Shown piece after piece: positions 34,883-44,097 of a stretch of DNA of 64,000 nucleotides. Every line of letters starts with the position of its first letter. The first letter of the stretch is position 1. The stretch lies in contig JANQHB010000056.1 of the NCBI GenBank assembly GCA_028277225.1, positions 1 through 64,000 on the forward strand. Direction: 5' to 3'. The position numbers were made by a program, and so were the translations under genes. This DNA is from Chlorobium sp. Its GTDB lineage: Bacteria > Bacteroidota > Chlorobiia > Chlorobiales > Chlorobiaceae. The notes under the pieces were generated by a model, which saw only the letters and a list, made by a program, of their open reading frames with translations, searched no databases and was not told the DNA's origin.

Positions 34883-37800
34883 GTGCAAGGACTTATAAAG
34901 CAGTTTATCAGGTATCCGGTTTTAGGGAATACAGTTTTTCTTGCCGTATTTCTTTTCGGATTCCTGGCTTTCAAGGGAATGAAAACCACGTTTTTCCCTG
35001 AAACCCCTATCCATACCATTTCTGTAGTCGCCTCATATCCGGGCGCTTCACCCGAGGAAATCGAAGAGAGTATCACACTCAAGATCGAAGACCAGCTCAA
35101 GGGTGTTACCGGAATAGAGCGGGTGACTTCTGTTTCGAGCGAGGATTACGCGAGGATAACCGTTGAGCTGCTTCAGAACTACGATGTCAACGTACTGCTC
35201 CAGGAAGTCAGCAACGCGGTCGACCAGATCAGTTCGTTTCCCGCCGGCCTGGAAAAGATCATGGTATACAAGGTAGAGCGGATGGATTTTGTCGTCGCCT
35301 ATTCTCTGTACGGTGATGTCGATCTGCAGGTTCTTAAAACATATGCACGGAGGATAGAACGGGAACTTCGTAACAACGTGGGTATATCAAAGGTTACCCT
35401 CAGCGGGTTTCCCGAAGAGGAAATCGAGATCGGTATCCGCCAGGATGATCTCAGGTCCTATGGCCTGACCTTCGATGAAGTGGCCGAAGCTGTCAGCGAA
35501 GCAAACCTGAGAATAACCGGGGGGACGATCAAGGGGCCGGATGAAGAGCTTCTTATCCGTTCCGATAATCAGGGGTATTACGCAAAGGATATTGAAACTA
35601 TAGTTGTAAGAACCACGGAGGCCGGCGGTCTTGTGCTTCTCAGGGATATTGCCGTTGTCAGGGATCGCTGGTCGGATGATCCGAACCGGACCTATTATGA
35701 CGGAAAACCTTCCGTAACGATCGATATCGAAAAAACCAGCGATGAGGATATGTTCACCATCGCAAGGAATGTTGCAGACTATATCGAAGAATTCGATAGC
35801 AAGTATGACGACGTATCGGTCAGTCTGCTGCGCGACGGTTCCGGTATCGTCCAGGAGCGTGCAAATATACTTGCAACCAACGGGATGATCGGCAGCATCC
35901 TTGTGGTTCTTTTTCTTTCCTTTTCGCTCAATCCCCGAATGGCATTCTGGGTTGCGCTTTCCATTCCTTTTTCGTTTGCGGGGATGTTCATGCTCGGCAC
36001 CTTTTACGGGTTGACGATCAATGTGGTTTCCCTGCTTGCCATGATCCTTGTCGTCGGAATTCTTGTCGACGACGGCATTGTTATTGCCGAAAGCATTTAT
36101 CAGGAGTATGAAAAAGGGATGAAACCCTTTGATGCGGCAGTAAAGGGCACTCTTGAAGTTCTTCCTTCCGTCATTGCGGCGATTGTGACGACCATAATTT
36201 TCTTTTTTCTCTTTCTCTCGCTCGAGGGCTCGTTCGGTGAGCGTTTCAGGGACATCGGCTTTGTGGTTATTGCCACCCTGCTGATTTCTCTTGTGGAAGC
36301 AATGTTTGTGCTGCCGGGCCATATTGCCCATTCAAAAGCATTGCATCAGGAGCCGGGAAAGAAGAGCTGGCTCCTGAAGAAGTCTGAAGCATTTATCAAT
36401 TATCAGAGGGACAGGCTATATGCCCCCGTGCTCCGTTTCAGCATAGACAATCCTCTCGTGACCGCCATGATTCCCGTAGCACTCTTCATTATCACGATCG
36501 GTGCTTTGCAGGGCGGGATTGTCAAAATGACATTTTTTCCGAATCTCGAATTCGATAATGTGCAACTGACATTCGAAATGCCTGCCGGTACACGACAGAC
36601 AGTTACCGACAGTCTGCTTGCACGAATGGAGACAGATGTCAGGGAGGTGAGTGAAGAGTACAGGGAGGAGTATGGACGTGAGCTCGTCAAGGCTATCGGA
36701 AGAAAGGTGGGGCCTGATACGCATAAAGGCGGACTCAGGATCACGCTTCTTGAGAGCCAGTACCGTGACTGGTCGAGCAGGGATGTTGCAAATGCAATAC
36801 GTGAACGTATCGGTGTTGTGCCCGGCGCCGAAAAACTGCAGATCGGAACGAGCACGTTCTGGGGAATGCCGGTATCGATCGCACTCAAAAGTGACAATCT
36901 TGAACAGCTCAGAGGAGCAAAAAAGCTCCTGGAGCAGGAATTGAAAAAAATGCCGGAGCTGAAAGATGTTGTCGATGACGATCCTCCGGGTCTTCGGGAA
37001 GTGCGTGTAAAGCTGAACCAGAGGGCACGCTCACTCGGTCTGAGTGAACGCGAGGTGATGAAACAGGTCAGGAGCGCTTTTTTCGGCAACGAATCGCAGC
37101 GGATACTCCGGGGTATCGACGAGGTCAAGGTATGGGTGCGCCTGAGTGAACGTGATCGTGAGTCGGTATCGAACATGGAACGGCTTGATATTCGCCTGCC
37201 TGACGGCAGGGCATTTCCTCTCGGCTCGTTAGCTGATATCATGATAGAACGTGGTGTTTCGTCGGTCAATCACATCGATGCACAAAGAGTTGTCAAGATT
37301 GAGGCCGATATTGTTGATGGAAAAGAGTCGGTTCCGGATCTCCTCGATCGAATCGCTCTCCGGACAATGCCGGGCATACTCGAACAGTATCCGGACGTCA
37401 GCTATGATTTTGAAGGCCAGAGCCGGGAAAGCGACAAGACAACAGAATCCATGAAAAGTGTGTTTCCTGTTGTTCTCGGGCTGATGTTTCTGGTTGTCGT
37501 GTTTTCTTTCCGCTCGTTCCTGCAGGCCCTGGTTGTTTTTATCCTGATCCCTTTCAGTGTTGTGGGGGTTGTCTGGGGGCACTTCCTGCAGGGGTATCTG
37601 ATGAGTATACTCTCGTTCTTCGGTATCATCGCGCTTATCGGTATTGTCATCAATGACGCGCTTGTTTTTGTCAATGCATTCAACAATCGTCTCCGGTCTG
37701 GCGAGTATTTCCAGGACGCGCTTTTTAATGTGGGGCTCAGCCGTTTCCGTCCTATTATCCTTACATCGTTGACCACAATTGCAGGGCTTGGACCGCTCAT

Positions 37801-38041
37801 TTTCGAAAAGAGCAGGCAGGCACAGTTTTTAAGCCCGATGGCGATCTCTGTCGCCTATGGCCTGCTCTTCGGGACTGTCCTGACGCTGATCATGCTTCCA
37901 GCTCTTCTGGTTCTGTTTAACAAATTGCGGGTTTTTGTGGTCGGGATGCTGCGCGGTGAAAAACAGTCGCCGGAGTCGGTCGAGCCTTCGGCCATGAAAA
38001 GGGAACTGTTCGAAGGGGAACAGCCGGAAGAGAAGGAGTGA
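34883..38041 (+). CDS. RND-family inner membrane pump (system 2)
   Basis: Tripartite pump of about 1052 residues. The GTG at 34883 follows AAAGAGG and gives the usual short N-terminus before helix 1 (LIKQFIRYPVLGNTVFLAVFL); a GTG at 34853 is an alternative start. Layout is that of AcrB/HAE relatives: helices near 340-470 and 860-1020. Helix 4 has the full proton-relay pair in VGILVDDGIVIAE (Asp396-Asp397), unlike system 1. VASYPGASPEEIEESI is conserved in the porter domain. The substrate is unknown. Confidence 0.93.
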   Translation: MQGLIKQFIRYPVLGNTVFLAVFLFGFLAFKGMKTTFFPETPIHTISVVASYPGASPEEIEESITLKIEDQLKGVTGIERVTSVSSEDYARITVELLQNYDVNVLLQEVSNAVDQISSFPAGLEKIMVYKVERMDFVVAYSLYGDVDLQVLKTYARRIERELRNNVGISKVTLSGFPEEEIEIGIRQDDLRSYGLTFDEVAEAVSEANLRITGGTIKGPDEELLIRSDNQGYYAKDIETIVVRTTEAGGLVLLRDIAVVRDRWSDDPNRTYYDGKPSVTIDIEKTSDEDMFTIARNVADYIEEFDSKYDDVSVSLLRDGSGIVQERANILATNGMIGSILVVLFLSFSLNPRMAFWVALSIPFSFAGMFMLGTFYGLTINVVSLLAMILVVGILVDDGIVIAESIYQEYEKGMKPFDAAVKGTLEVLPSVIAAIVTTIIFFFLFLSLEGSFGERFRDIGFVVIATLLISLVEAMFVLPGHIAHSKALHQEPGKKSWLLKKSEAFINYQRDRLYAPVLRFSIDNPLVTAMIPVALFIITIGALQGGIVKMTFFPNLEFDNVQLTFEMPAGTRQTVTDSLLARMETDVREVSEEYREEYGRELVKAIGRKVGPDTHKGGLRITLLESQYRDWSSRDVANAIRERIGVVPGAEKLQIGTSTFWGMPVSIALKSDNLEQLRGAKKLLEQELKKMPELKDVVDDDPPGLREVRVKLNQRARSLGLSEREVMKQVRSAFFGNESQRILRGIDEVKVWVRLSERDRESVSNMERLDIRLPDGRAFPLGSLADIMIERGVSSVNHIDAQRVVKIEADIVDGKESVPDLLDRIALRTMPGILEQYPDVSYDFEGQSRESDKTTESMKSVFPVVLGLMFLVVVFSFRSFLQALVVFILIPFSVVGVVWGHFLQGYLMSILSFFGIIALIGIVINDALVFVNAFNNRLRSGEYFQDALFNVGLSRFRPIILTSLTTIAGLGPLIFEKSRQAQFLSPMAISVAYGLLFGTVLTLIMLPALLVLFNKLRVFVVGMLRGEKQSPESVEPSAMKRELFEGEQPEEKE

Positions 38042-38403
38042 GGGGAAGGGAAGAAGTACTGAGTTCTGAGTGCTGAGTGAAGATGGCCAGTTGGCTGGAT
38101 GGCTGGTTAGCTGGTTGGCAGGAAATGTGGGAAGCAATGATATCTCAGCAATGAGCAACAAGTGCAGCAATGAGTGGGGGAAAGGCAGTAGGCAGTCTTC
38201 AGTAGGCAGTTGGCAAGTGGTAGGGTCGGGTTTGAAACCCGCCCGTACGAAGGTCGGATAGCAAGGAGTAGCGTACTTTGTGCGCAGAAGCCAGTAAGAA
38301 CTTTTTAGGTTTTAGGAAGAATAGTTCTTGGTTCTGAGTTCTCAGTTCTTAGTAAGAAGAAAATGTATGGGCGGTCGCGACTTGTCGGGATGCTCAGTTC
38401 AGG
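38042..38403. repeat. Gene-free spacer of dispersed repeats ending in a solitary MITE end
   Basis: Contains GTTCTGAGTGCTGAGTGAAG (38055-38080), GGCTGGATGGCTGGTTAGC (about 38093), a GTAG-headed hairpin with arms related to GGGCGGGTTT (38220-38248), GTAGCGTACTTTGTGCGC (38269), AGTTCTTGGTTCTGAG heptamers (38321-38355), and at its end TGTCGGGATGCTCAGTTCAGG-type sequence (38383-38403) matching the MITE terminus. It splits the pump and tolC genes of one operon. Confidence 0.75.
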
Positions 38404-38427
38404 TATGTATAATTACAGTGGACGGAT

Positions 38428-39804
38428 ATGAGGCGAACTGAAAAGATGATGCGTGACGAAAAGAACTGCGGTTTTTTTCCGGGAAGAATGGTGATGGGGG
38501 GGATCCTCTCGCTGGTGTCGGTATTTCTTTTTTTGCCGCTTTTTGCTGCTGAAACCTTGCGTCTTGAGGAAGCCATTGCCGAAGCGTTATCCCGAAATCC
38601 GGATATCCAGGTTGCCAGGGGAGAGGAAGAAATCAGCAGCAACAATGTGCATATCGGCAATGCAGGGCTCTTGCCGAGGATCGATCTTGCCGGAACGGTG
38701 AGCTACCAGGATAATGAGGAGGCTCAATCGGCCGGGTTACAGGAATTTACATCCACGAGCGGTTCGCTGCAGGCAAGCTATACCCTTTTTGACGGGTTGG
38801 GAAACATCTATACGTTCAGGAAGCTCAAAAGTGCAGGCAGGCTGGGCAGGCTGGCAGCCCGAAACGCCATTGAAAGCATTATACTCCAGGTTGCAGAATC
38901 CTATTATGGCCTTGCGGATGCTTCATCGGCGCTCGATGTTGCAGAAGAAGCGCTTGCCATTTCGGAAGAAAGACTCAGAAGAGCCCGGCTCAGGTCCGAA
39001 TACGGACAGGCTAACAGTCTCGAAGTGCTTTCTGCAACGGTTGATGCCAATGCAGACAGTGTTGCCTGGAAAGAGGCATCTCTGGCAAAAGGCAATGCAA
39101 GACGCGCTCTTAACCTGTTGCTGAAAAGGCCGGTTGATGCGGAATATCCGGTCGAAAGCACGGTTTCTTTCGAGCAGGAGCTGAACGAGTATGACCTGCT
39201 GGAGAAAGCCAGGCAGGTTTATTCCGGGTATCTGTCAGCACTCGAATCTGTAAAACAGGCTGAATACGACCTGGCGATAGCACAATCGGATTTTTTCCCC
39301 GAACTCGGCCTGCAGGCAGGCTACGGTTACAGCAGAACTGTCGAGGGGTTCAAACCGGGAACGGACGACATGTCAGGCTCTTTTTCGGCGGCGCTTACGC
39401 TCAACATGAACCTGTTCAACGGATTCCAGTCAAGCATCAACAGACAGAACGCCCGTATTTCCCTGAGGAACAAAAGATTGCTGGAACAAAAAGCGCTCAG
39501 TGACCTTGAGAAACAGGTTGCCGATACATGGGAGGAGTATCGCAATGCACTTGATATTTTTGATTTCCGGAAAAAAAATCTGGAAACGGCGGAATTGAAC
39601 TTCAGGCGTTCAAAGGAATTGTATGTCCTCGGACAGCTGACCTCTACGACATTCAGGGAGGCCCAGCTCAATCTTGTCGCGGCAAAAAAGAGCATATCCT
39701 CGGCGGCCTATAACGCAAAGATCCTCGAGTTGAGGCTCAAGCGCTTGTCGGGTGATCTTGTCGAAGAAGAGGAGGTTATTGGGGAAGTGACGAGTGACAA
39801 GTGA
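38428..39804 (+). CDS. TolC-family outer membrane protein of RND system 2
   Basis: Outer membrane channel of 458 residues. The signal peptide is long: MRRTEKMMRDEKNCGFF, a hydrophobic run and probable cleavage after PLFAA. Two OEP repeats follow (SYTLFDGLGNIYTFRKLK, LNMNLFNGFQSSINRQNARI). The last codons (GEVTSDK and stop) lie within a GTGACGAGTGACAA repeat that continues past the stop, so the C-terminus was shaped by repeat insertion or expansion. It is separated from the pump gene by a repeat-rich spacer but is in the same direction and fits the same pump. Confidence 0.9.
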   Translation: MRRTEKMMRDEKNCGFFPGRMVMGGILSLVSVFLFLPLFAAETLRLEEAIAEALSRNPDIQVARGEEEISSNNVHIGNAGLLPRIDLAGTVSYQDNEEAQSAGLQEFTSTSGSLQASYTLFDGLGNIYTFRKLKSAGRLGRLAARNAIESIILQVAESYYGLADASSALDVAEEALAISEERLRRARLRSEYGQANSLEVLSATVDANADSVAWKEASLAKGNARRALNLLLKRPVDAEYPVESTVSFEQELNEYDLLEKARQVYSGYLSALESVKQAEYDLAIAQSDFFPELGLQAGYGYSRTVEGFKPGTDDMSGSFSAALTLNMNLFNGFQSSINRQNARISLRNKRLLEQKALSDLEKQVADTWEEYRNALDIFDFRKKNLETAELNFRRSKELYVLGQLTSTTFREAQLNLVAAKKSISSAAYNAKILELRLKRLSGDLVEEEEVIGEVTSDK

Positions 39805-40218
39805 CGAGTAACAAGTGACGAGTGACAAGTGGGGAGTAGCGCACTTTGTGCGCAGGAGTAAGGAGCAGCTCGCTTTGGCTCGCAGGAGTAGGGAGTGAAT
39901 ACGAGTTCTCAGTTCTTGGTTTTTAGTTGAAAGCAATGAGTGCTGAGTGAAAATAGCTGGATGGCTGGCTAGCTGGTTGGCAAGAAGGGGTTAATGCGGT
40001 TTTTGGTCATTTTCGTCCTTTTTGTCCTTTTGGTCTTTTCCTCCAGTCTGAAAACCTCTTCAAACAACCCAACAATTCAACAGTTCAACAACTCAACAAA
40101 AAAACATCTTCTCCTGCTGCCGGATACCAACCGTAGCTTGACGAATGTGCCATGCTCGAACGCACAAAAATATTTGTTTCTTTGGGTGAGAGTCGTATAT
40201 TAAGAGCCTTCCAGTAAG
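39805..40218. repeat. Gene-free region of dispersed repeats before the tRNA cluster
   Basis: Contains GTGACGAGTGACAA repeats (39786-39831), GTAGCGCACTTTGTGCGCAG and CTCGCTTTGGCTCGCAGGAG modules (39836-39896), GAGTTCTCAGTTCTTGG heptamers, the GGCTGGCTAGCTGGTTGGC module (39962), a TTTTTGGTCATTTTCGTCC stretch and CAACAATTCAACAGTTCAAC (40070-40100). The order in the second half repeats that at 9345-9455. No gene is seen. Confidence 0.78.
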
Positions 40219-40291
40219 CGGGGCATGGCGCAGCTGGTAGCGTGCCTGCTTTGGGAGCAGGAGGTCCCGAGTTCGAGTCTCGGTGCCCCGA
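40219..40291 (+). tRNA. trnP: tRNA-Pro (anticodon TGG)
   Basis: Acceptor CGGGGCA/TGCCCCG, anticodon stem CCTGC/GCAGG with loop TTTGGGA, T arm CCGAG-TTCGAGT-CTCGG, discriminator A. CCA is not encoded. First of four tRNAs in a row. Confidence 0.93.
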
Positions 40292-40325
40292 CAGAAGAGC
40301 AGTGTTCATTGACAGGAGCTTAGAT

Positions 40326-40399
<74 letters not shown>

Positions 40400-40418
40400 C
40401 AAGGTAAGCCATTTTCAT

Positions 40419-40493
40419 GGTGATTGTAGCTCAGTTGGTTAGAGCGCCAGGTTGTGGCCCTGGAGGTCGGGGGTTCGAGTCCCCTCATTCACC
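40419..40493 (+). tRNA. trnH: tRNA-His (anticodon GTG)
   Basis: Acceptor GTGATTG/CATTCAC with an extra 5' G (position -1) facing the discriminator C, as expected for tRNA-His; anticodon stem CCAGG/CCTGG with loop TTGTGGC. One T-T mismatch is seen in the acceptor stem. Confidence 0.92.
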
Positions 40494-40505
40494 CTCTTTT
40501 TTTCA

Positions 40506-40577
40506 GGCCCCATGGACTAGTGGTTAGGTCACCACCCTTTCAAGGTGGTAGCACGGGTTCAAATCCCGTTGGGGTCA
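40506..40577 (+). tRNA. trnE: tRNA-Glu (anticodon TTC)
   Basis: Acceptor GGCCCCA/TGGGGTC, anticodon stem CCACC/GGTGG with loop CTTTCAA, T arm ACGGG-TTCAAAT-CCCGT. CCA not encoded. Only 12 bases after tRNA-His. Confidence 0.93.
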
Positions 40578-40657
40578 CTGACTATCTCTCTCGATGTCCG
40601 GCATGTTCCATGTTGCGTGATGATCGGTATGTCGGGAATGATAGCATAGTGTATTGC

Positions 40658-40688
40658 AGCTCTGCTCGTTTTTCGGCCAGAGCTTTTT
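40658..40688 (+). terminator. Terminator of the tRNA cluster
   Basis: AGCTCTG pairs with CAGAGCT over a 13-base loop and is followed by a T run, about 80 bases after tRNA-Glu. Confidence 0.75.
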
Positions 40689-40765
40689 TTGTTCTTGAAC
40701 CGACTGTTTGTCGAACATGTCTGCAAGTCGGGAAGGCAGAGGGGATGCCGCTGTATCCCTCTTGA

Positions 40766-40786
40766 CGTCGGGACGCTCGGTTCAGG
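40766..40786. repeat. Solitary MITE end upstream of pheT
   Basis: CGTCGGGACGCTCGGTTCAGG-like sequence, nearly the reverse complement of the left end of the element at 21079 (CCTGAACTGAGCGTCCCGAC). No second end is seen nearby. It lies 28 bases before the pheT start. Confidence 0.55.
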
Positions 40787-40814
40787 TTGCAGTCATCGCA
40801 GAAAGAACTTTTTT

Positions 40815-43223
40815 ATGAAAATCTCCGTCAACTGGCTCAGGGATTTCGTTCCTTCGTTGTCTTCAGACACTGATTCACTTGTCGATCAGCTGACCTACCT
40901 GGGACTCGAGGTAGAAGATGTCATTACCCCTGCACTGCCTCACCCCGACGTAGTTGTCGGAAGAGTCGAGGAGGTCAGGCCCCATCCGGACGCAGATCGT
41001 CTGAAACTATGTCTTGTCGATCCGGGGGAAGGGGAGCCGCTCCAGGTGGTCTGCGGTGCTCCTAATGTTGCTGAAGGACAGCTCGTTCCTCTTGCCAAGA
41101 TCGGTGCGGTCCTGGAAACACCGGATGGCAGCAGTTTTACCATAAAAAAATCGAAAATTCGCGGCCAGAGGTCTTTCGGCATGATCTGTGCCGCTGATGA
41201 GCTGGGCTTGTCGGAAGATCATTCGGGCATCATGGTGCTCGAAGATCACTGCGAACCGGGAAAGCCTTTTGCAGCGTATCTCAAGGCCGACACCGTTTTG
41301 GATATCGCCGTTACTCCGAACCGTCCGGACGTGCTGTCGCATCTCGGCGTGGCACGGGAGATTGCCGGGACGACGAGCGTTGTTCTTCCCGATGTGAACC
41401 CGGTAACCTTCGCTCCTGCCGGGAAACTCGTCTCTATAGAGGATACGGAAGCCTGCCCCTATTACACCGGGATCGTCATACGAGGCGTTACCGTCAGGGA
41501 ATCACCCGCCTGGCTGAAGGAGAAAATCGAAAGCATCGGCCTTCGCTCCAAAAACAATATTGTCGATATCACCAATTATGTCCTGCATGCCATTGGTCAG
41601 CCGCTTCATGCGTTTGATCTTTCGAAACTTCAGGGAGAATGTGTTCGTGTCCGGACGGATGTGAGCGCTTCCCTTGTTGCCATCAACCAGGAGACCTATG
41701 AACTGAAACCGGGTATGCCTGCCATCTGCGACCTGTCGCAGCCAGTTGCTCTTGCAGGTATCATGGGCGGCAGCGATTCTGCAGTCTGTGAGGAAACCGG
41801 GGACATACTTCTGGAGTCAGCATACTTTTCGCCCGGAGTTGTGAGAAAAACGTCCAAAACGCTTGGGCTGACAAGTGATTCGGCATACCGCTTCGAAAGA
41901 GGGACCGATCCCGAAAACGTCCGATTTGCAGCTCAATATGCAGCCGGGCTTATTCTGGAGCTGGCAGGGGGCGAAATTGTCGCAGCCGAAGAGAGTGGTT
42001 CGGTTCCCGAGGCTCATCCTTCTGTTACGCTTCGTCCTGAAAAGGCAAACAGGCTTCTGGGATGTTCGATCTCTGAAGAGAAGATGGTTTCCATGCTGGA
42101 ATATGTGGGATTCAGGCACACTGGAAACGGGGACGGCGGAATGCTGTTCGATGTTCCTTCATTCAGGGTGGATGTCCTTCAGGAGATCGATCTTGTCGAG
42201 GAGATTGCAAGATTGCAGGGCTATAACAATATTCCCGCGTCGGAGCGGATGGTAGCCAGCTACCCGGAGTCGAGAAAAAATCCCGGATACTTTCCGGATT
42301 ATCTCCGATCGGTTATGATCGGGCTCCGTTTCAGGGAGATTCTGACAAACCCTCTTATAACCCGAAGCGAGGCATCATTGTTCAACGACAAGGTCATTCC
42401 CCTGCTGAACCCGATCAGTGAAGGCCTTGAAGTGCTCCGCCCCTCGCTTGTTCCGGCGGTGCTGAAAGTGATTTCCCATAACATCAAGCACGGCATCAGG
42501 GACATGAAGCTTTTCGAACTTGCTCATACCTTTGCCATGGAGCCGGGATCGGATGACAATACGGAAAAGGCATCTGAGCGGGAAATGCTTCTTCTGGCCA
42601 TAACAGGCAGCAGGTTTCCTGTTCACTGGGCCCGGGAGCGCCAACCGGTTGATTTTTTTGATATGAAAGGTGCTGTGGAGATGCTTCTGGAGAAGCTGAA
42701 TTTGCTTGACAATACAGCACTTAATATTTATAATGAAAGTACGCTTTCCATTACCTGTGACTGGAAAGGAGAAGAAGGGTCCGCGACACTGCAGGCCGGA
42801 GCAATTCAGCTGGTGGAACAGGATATCCTGAATTCGTTTGATATCGATCAACCTGTTTTTATAGCCGAAATTGATTCGTCTGTCCTCGAACGCTGCTTTT
42901 CATTTGATGTTTCGTACCAGACGCCTTCGAGGTATCCTGTTGTTGAACGTGACCTGTCGTTCCTGTTGCCTCAGGGCCTGAGCGTCGGGCAACTGGTAAC
43001 GTGTGTTCTGCAAAGTGATGCGCTGATAAGCGATGTCACGGTGTTTGATGTTTTTGAGCGTGAGCAGGAAGACGGCGGCGGAACAACAGAAAGAAGTGTT
43101 GCCCTTTCGCTTGATATTACTGACCGTTCGGGAACACTCAAGGACGAAAAAGTCAGAAAGATCCTTCAGAAAGTCACGAAAAATGCTGAAAGCAGTTTAG
43201 GTGCGGTAATTCGGCAAGTTTGA
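40815..43223 (+). CDS. pheT: Phenylalanyl-tRNA synthetase beta subunit
   Basis: Beta subunit (802 residues) of the alpha2-beta2 enzyme charging tRNA-Phe. The start is the ATG of MKISVNWLRDFV; a longer frame from 40689 has no support. Domains in order: EMAP-II-like tRNA-binding domain (about 40-150, VVGRVEEVRPHPDADRLKLCLVD), B3/B4 editing domain (about 210-390), B5 (about 405-475), core, and the C-terminal anticodon-binding FDX-ACB domain (about 705-800). pheS is not adjacent. A small coiled-coil gene and zapA follow closely. Confidence 0.96.
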   Translation: MKISVNWLRDFVPSLSSDTDSLVDQLTYLGLEVEDVITPALPHPDVVVGRVEEVRPHPDADRLKLCLVDPGEGEPLQVVCGAPNVAEGQLVPLAKIGAVLETPDGSSFTIKKSKIRGQRSFGMICAADELGLSEDHSGIMVLEDHCEPGKPFAAYLKADTVLDIAVTPNRPDVLSHLGVAREIAGTTSVVLPDVNPVTFAPAGKLVSIEDTEACPYYTGIVIRGVTVRESPAWLKEKIESIGLRSKNNIVDITNYVLHAIGQPLHAFDLSKLQGECVRVRTDVSASLVAINQETYELKPGMPAICDLSQPVALAGIMGGSDSAVCEETGDILLESAYFSPGVVRKTSKTLGLTSDSAYRFERGTDPENVRFAAQYAAGLILELAGGEIVAAEESGSVPEAHPSVTLRPEKANRLLGCSISEEKMVSMLEYVGFRHTGNGDGGMLFDVPSFRVDVLQEIDLVEEIARLQGYNNIPASERMVASYPESRKNPGYFPDYLRSVMIGLRFREILTNPLITRSEASLFNDKVIPLLNPISEGLEVLRPSLVPAVLKVISHNIKHGIRDMKLFELAHTFAMEPGSDDNTEKASEREMLLLAITGSRFPVHWARERQPVDFFDMKGAVEMLLEKLNLLDNTALNIYNESTLSITCDWKGEEGSATLQAGAIQLVEQDILNSFDIDQPVFIAEIDSSVLERCFSFDVSYQTPSRYPVVERDLSFLLPQGLSVGQLVTCVLQSDALISDVTVFDVFEREQEDGGGTTERSVALSLDITDRSGTLKDEKVRKILQKVTKNAESSLGAVIRQV

Positions 43224-43233
43224 TGAATAGAGA

Positions 43234-43524
43234 ATGGCAGACAAAAAGAGCGATAAGGATGGTTCGGGAATTGACCTGCTTGAATCGCATGTTGGCAAGG
43301 TTGTTGAACAACTGCTTGACTGCCGGAAACAGAATGATGTGTTACAGGCCGAAATTACGAGTCTTCAGTCGATCTTGAGGTCGTGCAAGTTGCCGGGCGG
43401 CGAAAGTGGCAGTGACGGTACTTCCGGCAGTTTTTCCTACGAGGAAAAAATTCGGATACGGCAGAAGCTGGTAACGATCCTGCAGCGAATAGATGTCGAG
43501 TTGAAAAGCGAGATTACCGGATGA
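43234..43524 (+). CDS. Small coiled-coil protein between pheT and zapA
   Basis: A 96-residue acidic protein with a predicted coiled coil (about 14-50, DLLESHVGKVVEQLLDCRKQNDVLQAEITSLQSIL), a Gly/Ser-rich linker and a second helical part. I do not recognise a named family. It lies 10 bases after pheT and seven before zapA, so it is co-transcribed with both. Coiled-coil proteins beside zapA may act in divisome assembly, in the manner of ZapB, but that is only an idea from position. Confidence 0.75.
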   Translation: MADKKSDKDGSGIDLLESHVGKVVEQLLDCRKQNDVLQAEITSLQSILRSCKLPGGESGSDGTSGSFSYEEKIRIRQKLVTILQRIDVELKSEITG

Positions 43525-43531
43525 GTAGCTG

Positions 43532-43801
43532 ATGGAAAAGATTACGATCAATGTCAATATTTTCGGCGACAGGTACCCTTTGAGGGTGGAGAGCCGGGAG
43601 ACTACAGAACAGGCGGCGATGGAGGTCGATCAGATCATGCAGCGTTTTGCCGGGCAGGCTCCCGATCTGGAAGCGAAACGGTTCGCCGTACTTGCGGCGG
43701 TTCAGCTTGCTGAAAAGAAAAATGAACTTCTGGCGCGTCTTTCCTTGATGGAAGAAAAAATTGACAAACTCAATCTTTTTCTTGAGCAAAATTCGCTTTA
43801 A
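43532..43801 (+). CDS. zapA: Cell division protein ZapA
   Basis: An 89-residue FtsZ-ring-associated protein. The N-terminal beta part ITINVNIFGDRYPLRVE is followed by a helical part with AMEVDQIMQRFAGQAPDLEAKRFAVLAAVQLAEKK and a C-terminal coiled coil. Size and order match ZapA. The downstream gap holds 6S RNA, an arrangement known from other bacteria. Confidence 0.9.
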   Translation: MEKITINVNIFGDRYPLRVESRETTEQAAMEVDQIMQRFAGQAPDLEAKRFAVLAAVQLAEKKNELLARLSLMEEKIDKLNLFLEQNSL

Positions 43802-43825
43802 ACGTTACATTGAAAGTAGAAGAAA

Positions 43826-44044
43826 TTTCCGCACCGATTACAGGGGTGTTTTGTAAGTAAAAGAACCAACACTTGAGAACAGGGAGCTGAACTCTTCTTT
43901 TGGATTGCAGGCCTTGGCTGGCTTTCGGGTCAGACTGATCCCGGAGACGGGAACGCGGAGGAAGCAAAATATCTGAAGGAGGCGCCCACCGTGATGAAAC
44001 GGGTTCTTAAATCTTACACATCCCTGAGGTGCGGATTTTTTTTT
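43826..44044 (+). ncRNA. ssrS: 6S RNA
   Basis: A gene-free stretch of about 218 bases whose ends pair: TTTCCGCACC near 43826-43835 with GGTGCGGA at 44028-44035, closed by a run of nine T residues as terminator. Interior segments (GGGTGTTTTG, CTTCTTTTGG) could form the long imperfect duplex and bubble of 6S RNA, which binds RNA polymerase. The position between zapA and rny supports the call. No covariance search was possible. Confidence 0.7.
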
Positions 44045-44097
44045 GCATAAAAGAAGGCCCTGAGAGATAGCGGGCTTACAAAGGAGGTTAGGTTTTA

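Noticed and set aside
35387..36331. 314-codon minus-strand frame inside the RND pump gene
   Set aside because: It is antisense to a clearly conserved RND pump and its translation is low-quality, rich in Lys, Arg, His and Asn with no domain.
36403..37269. 288-codon minus-strand frame, Ser/Arg/Thr-rich
   Set aside because: Typical shadow of a GC-richer coding strand opposite the RND pump of system 2.
40689..40814. N-terminal extension of PheT
   Set aside because: The extra 42 codons run through the tRNA-cluster terminator tail and the MITE end; PheT proteins start at MKISxNWL.
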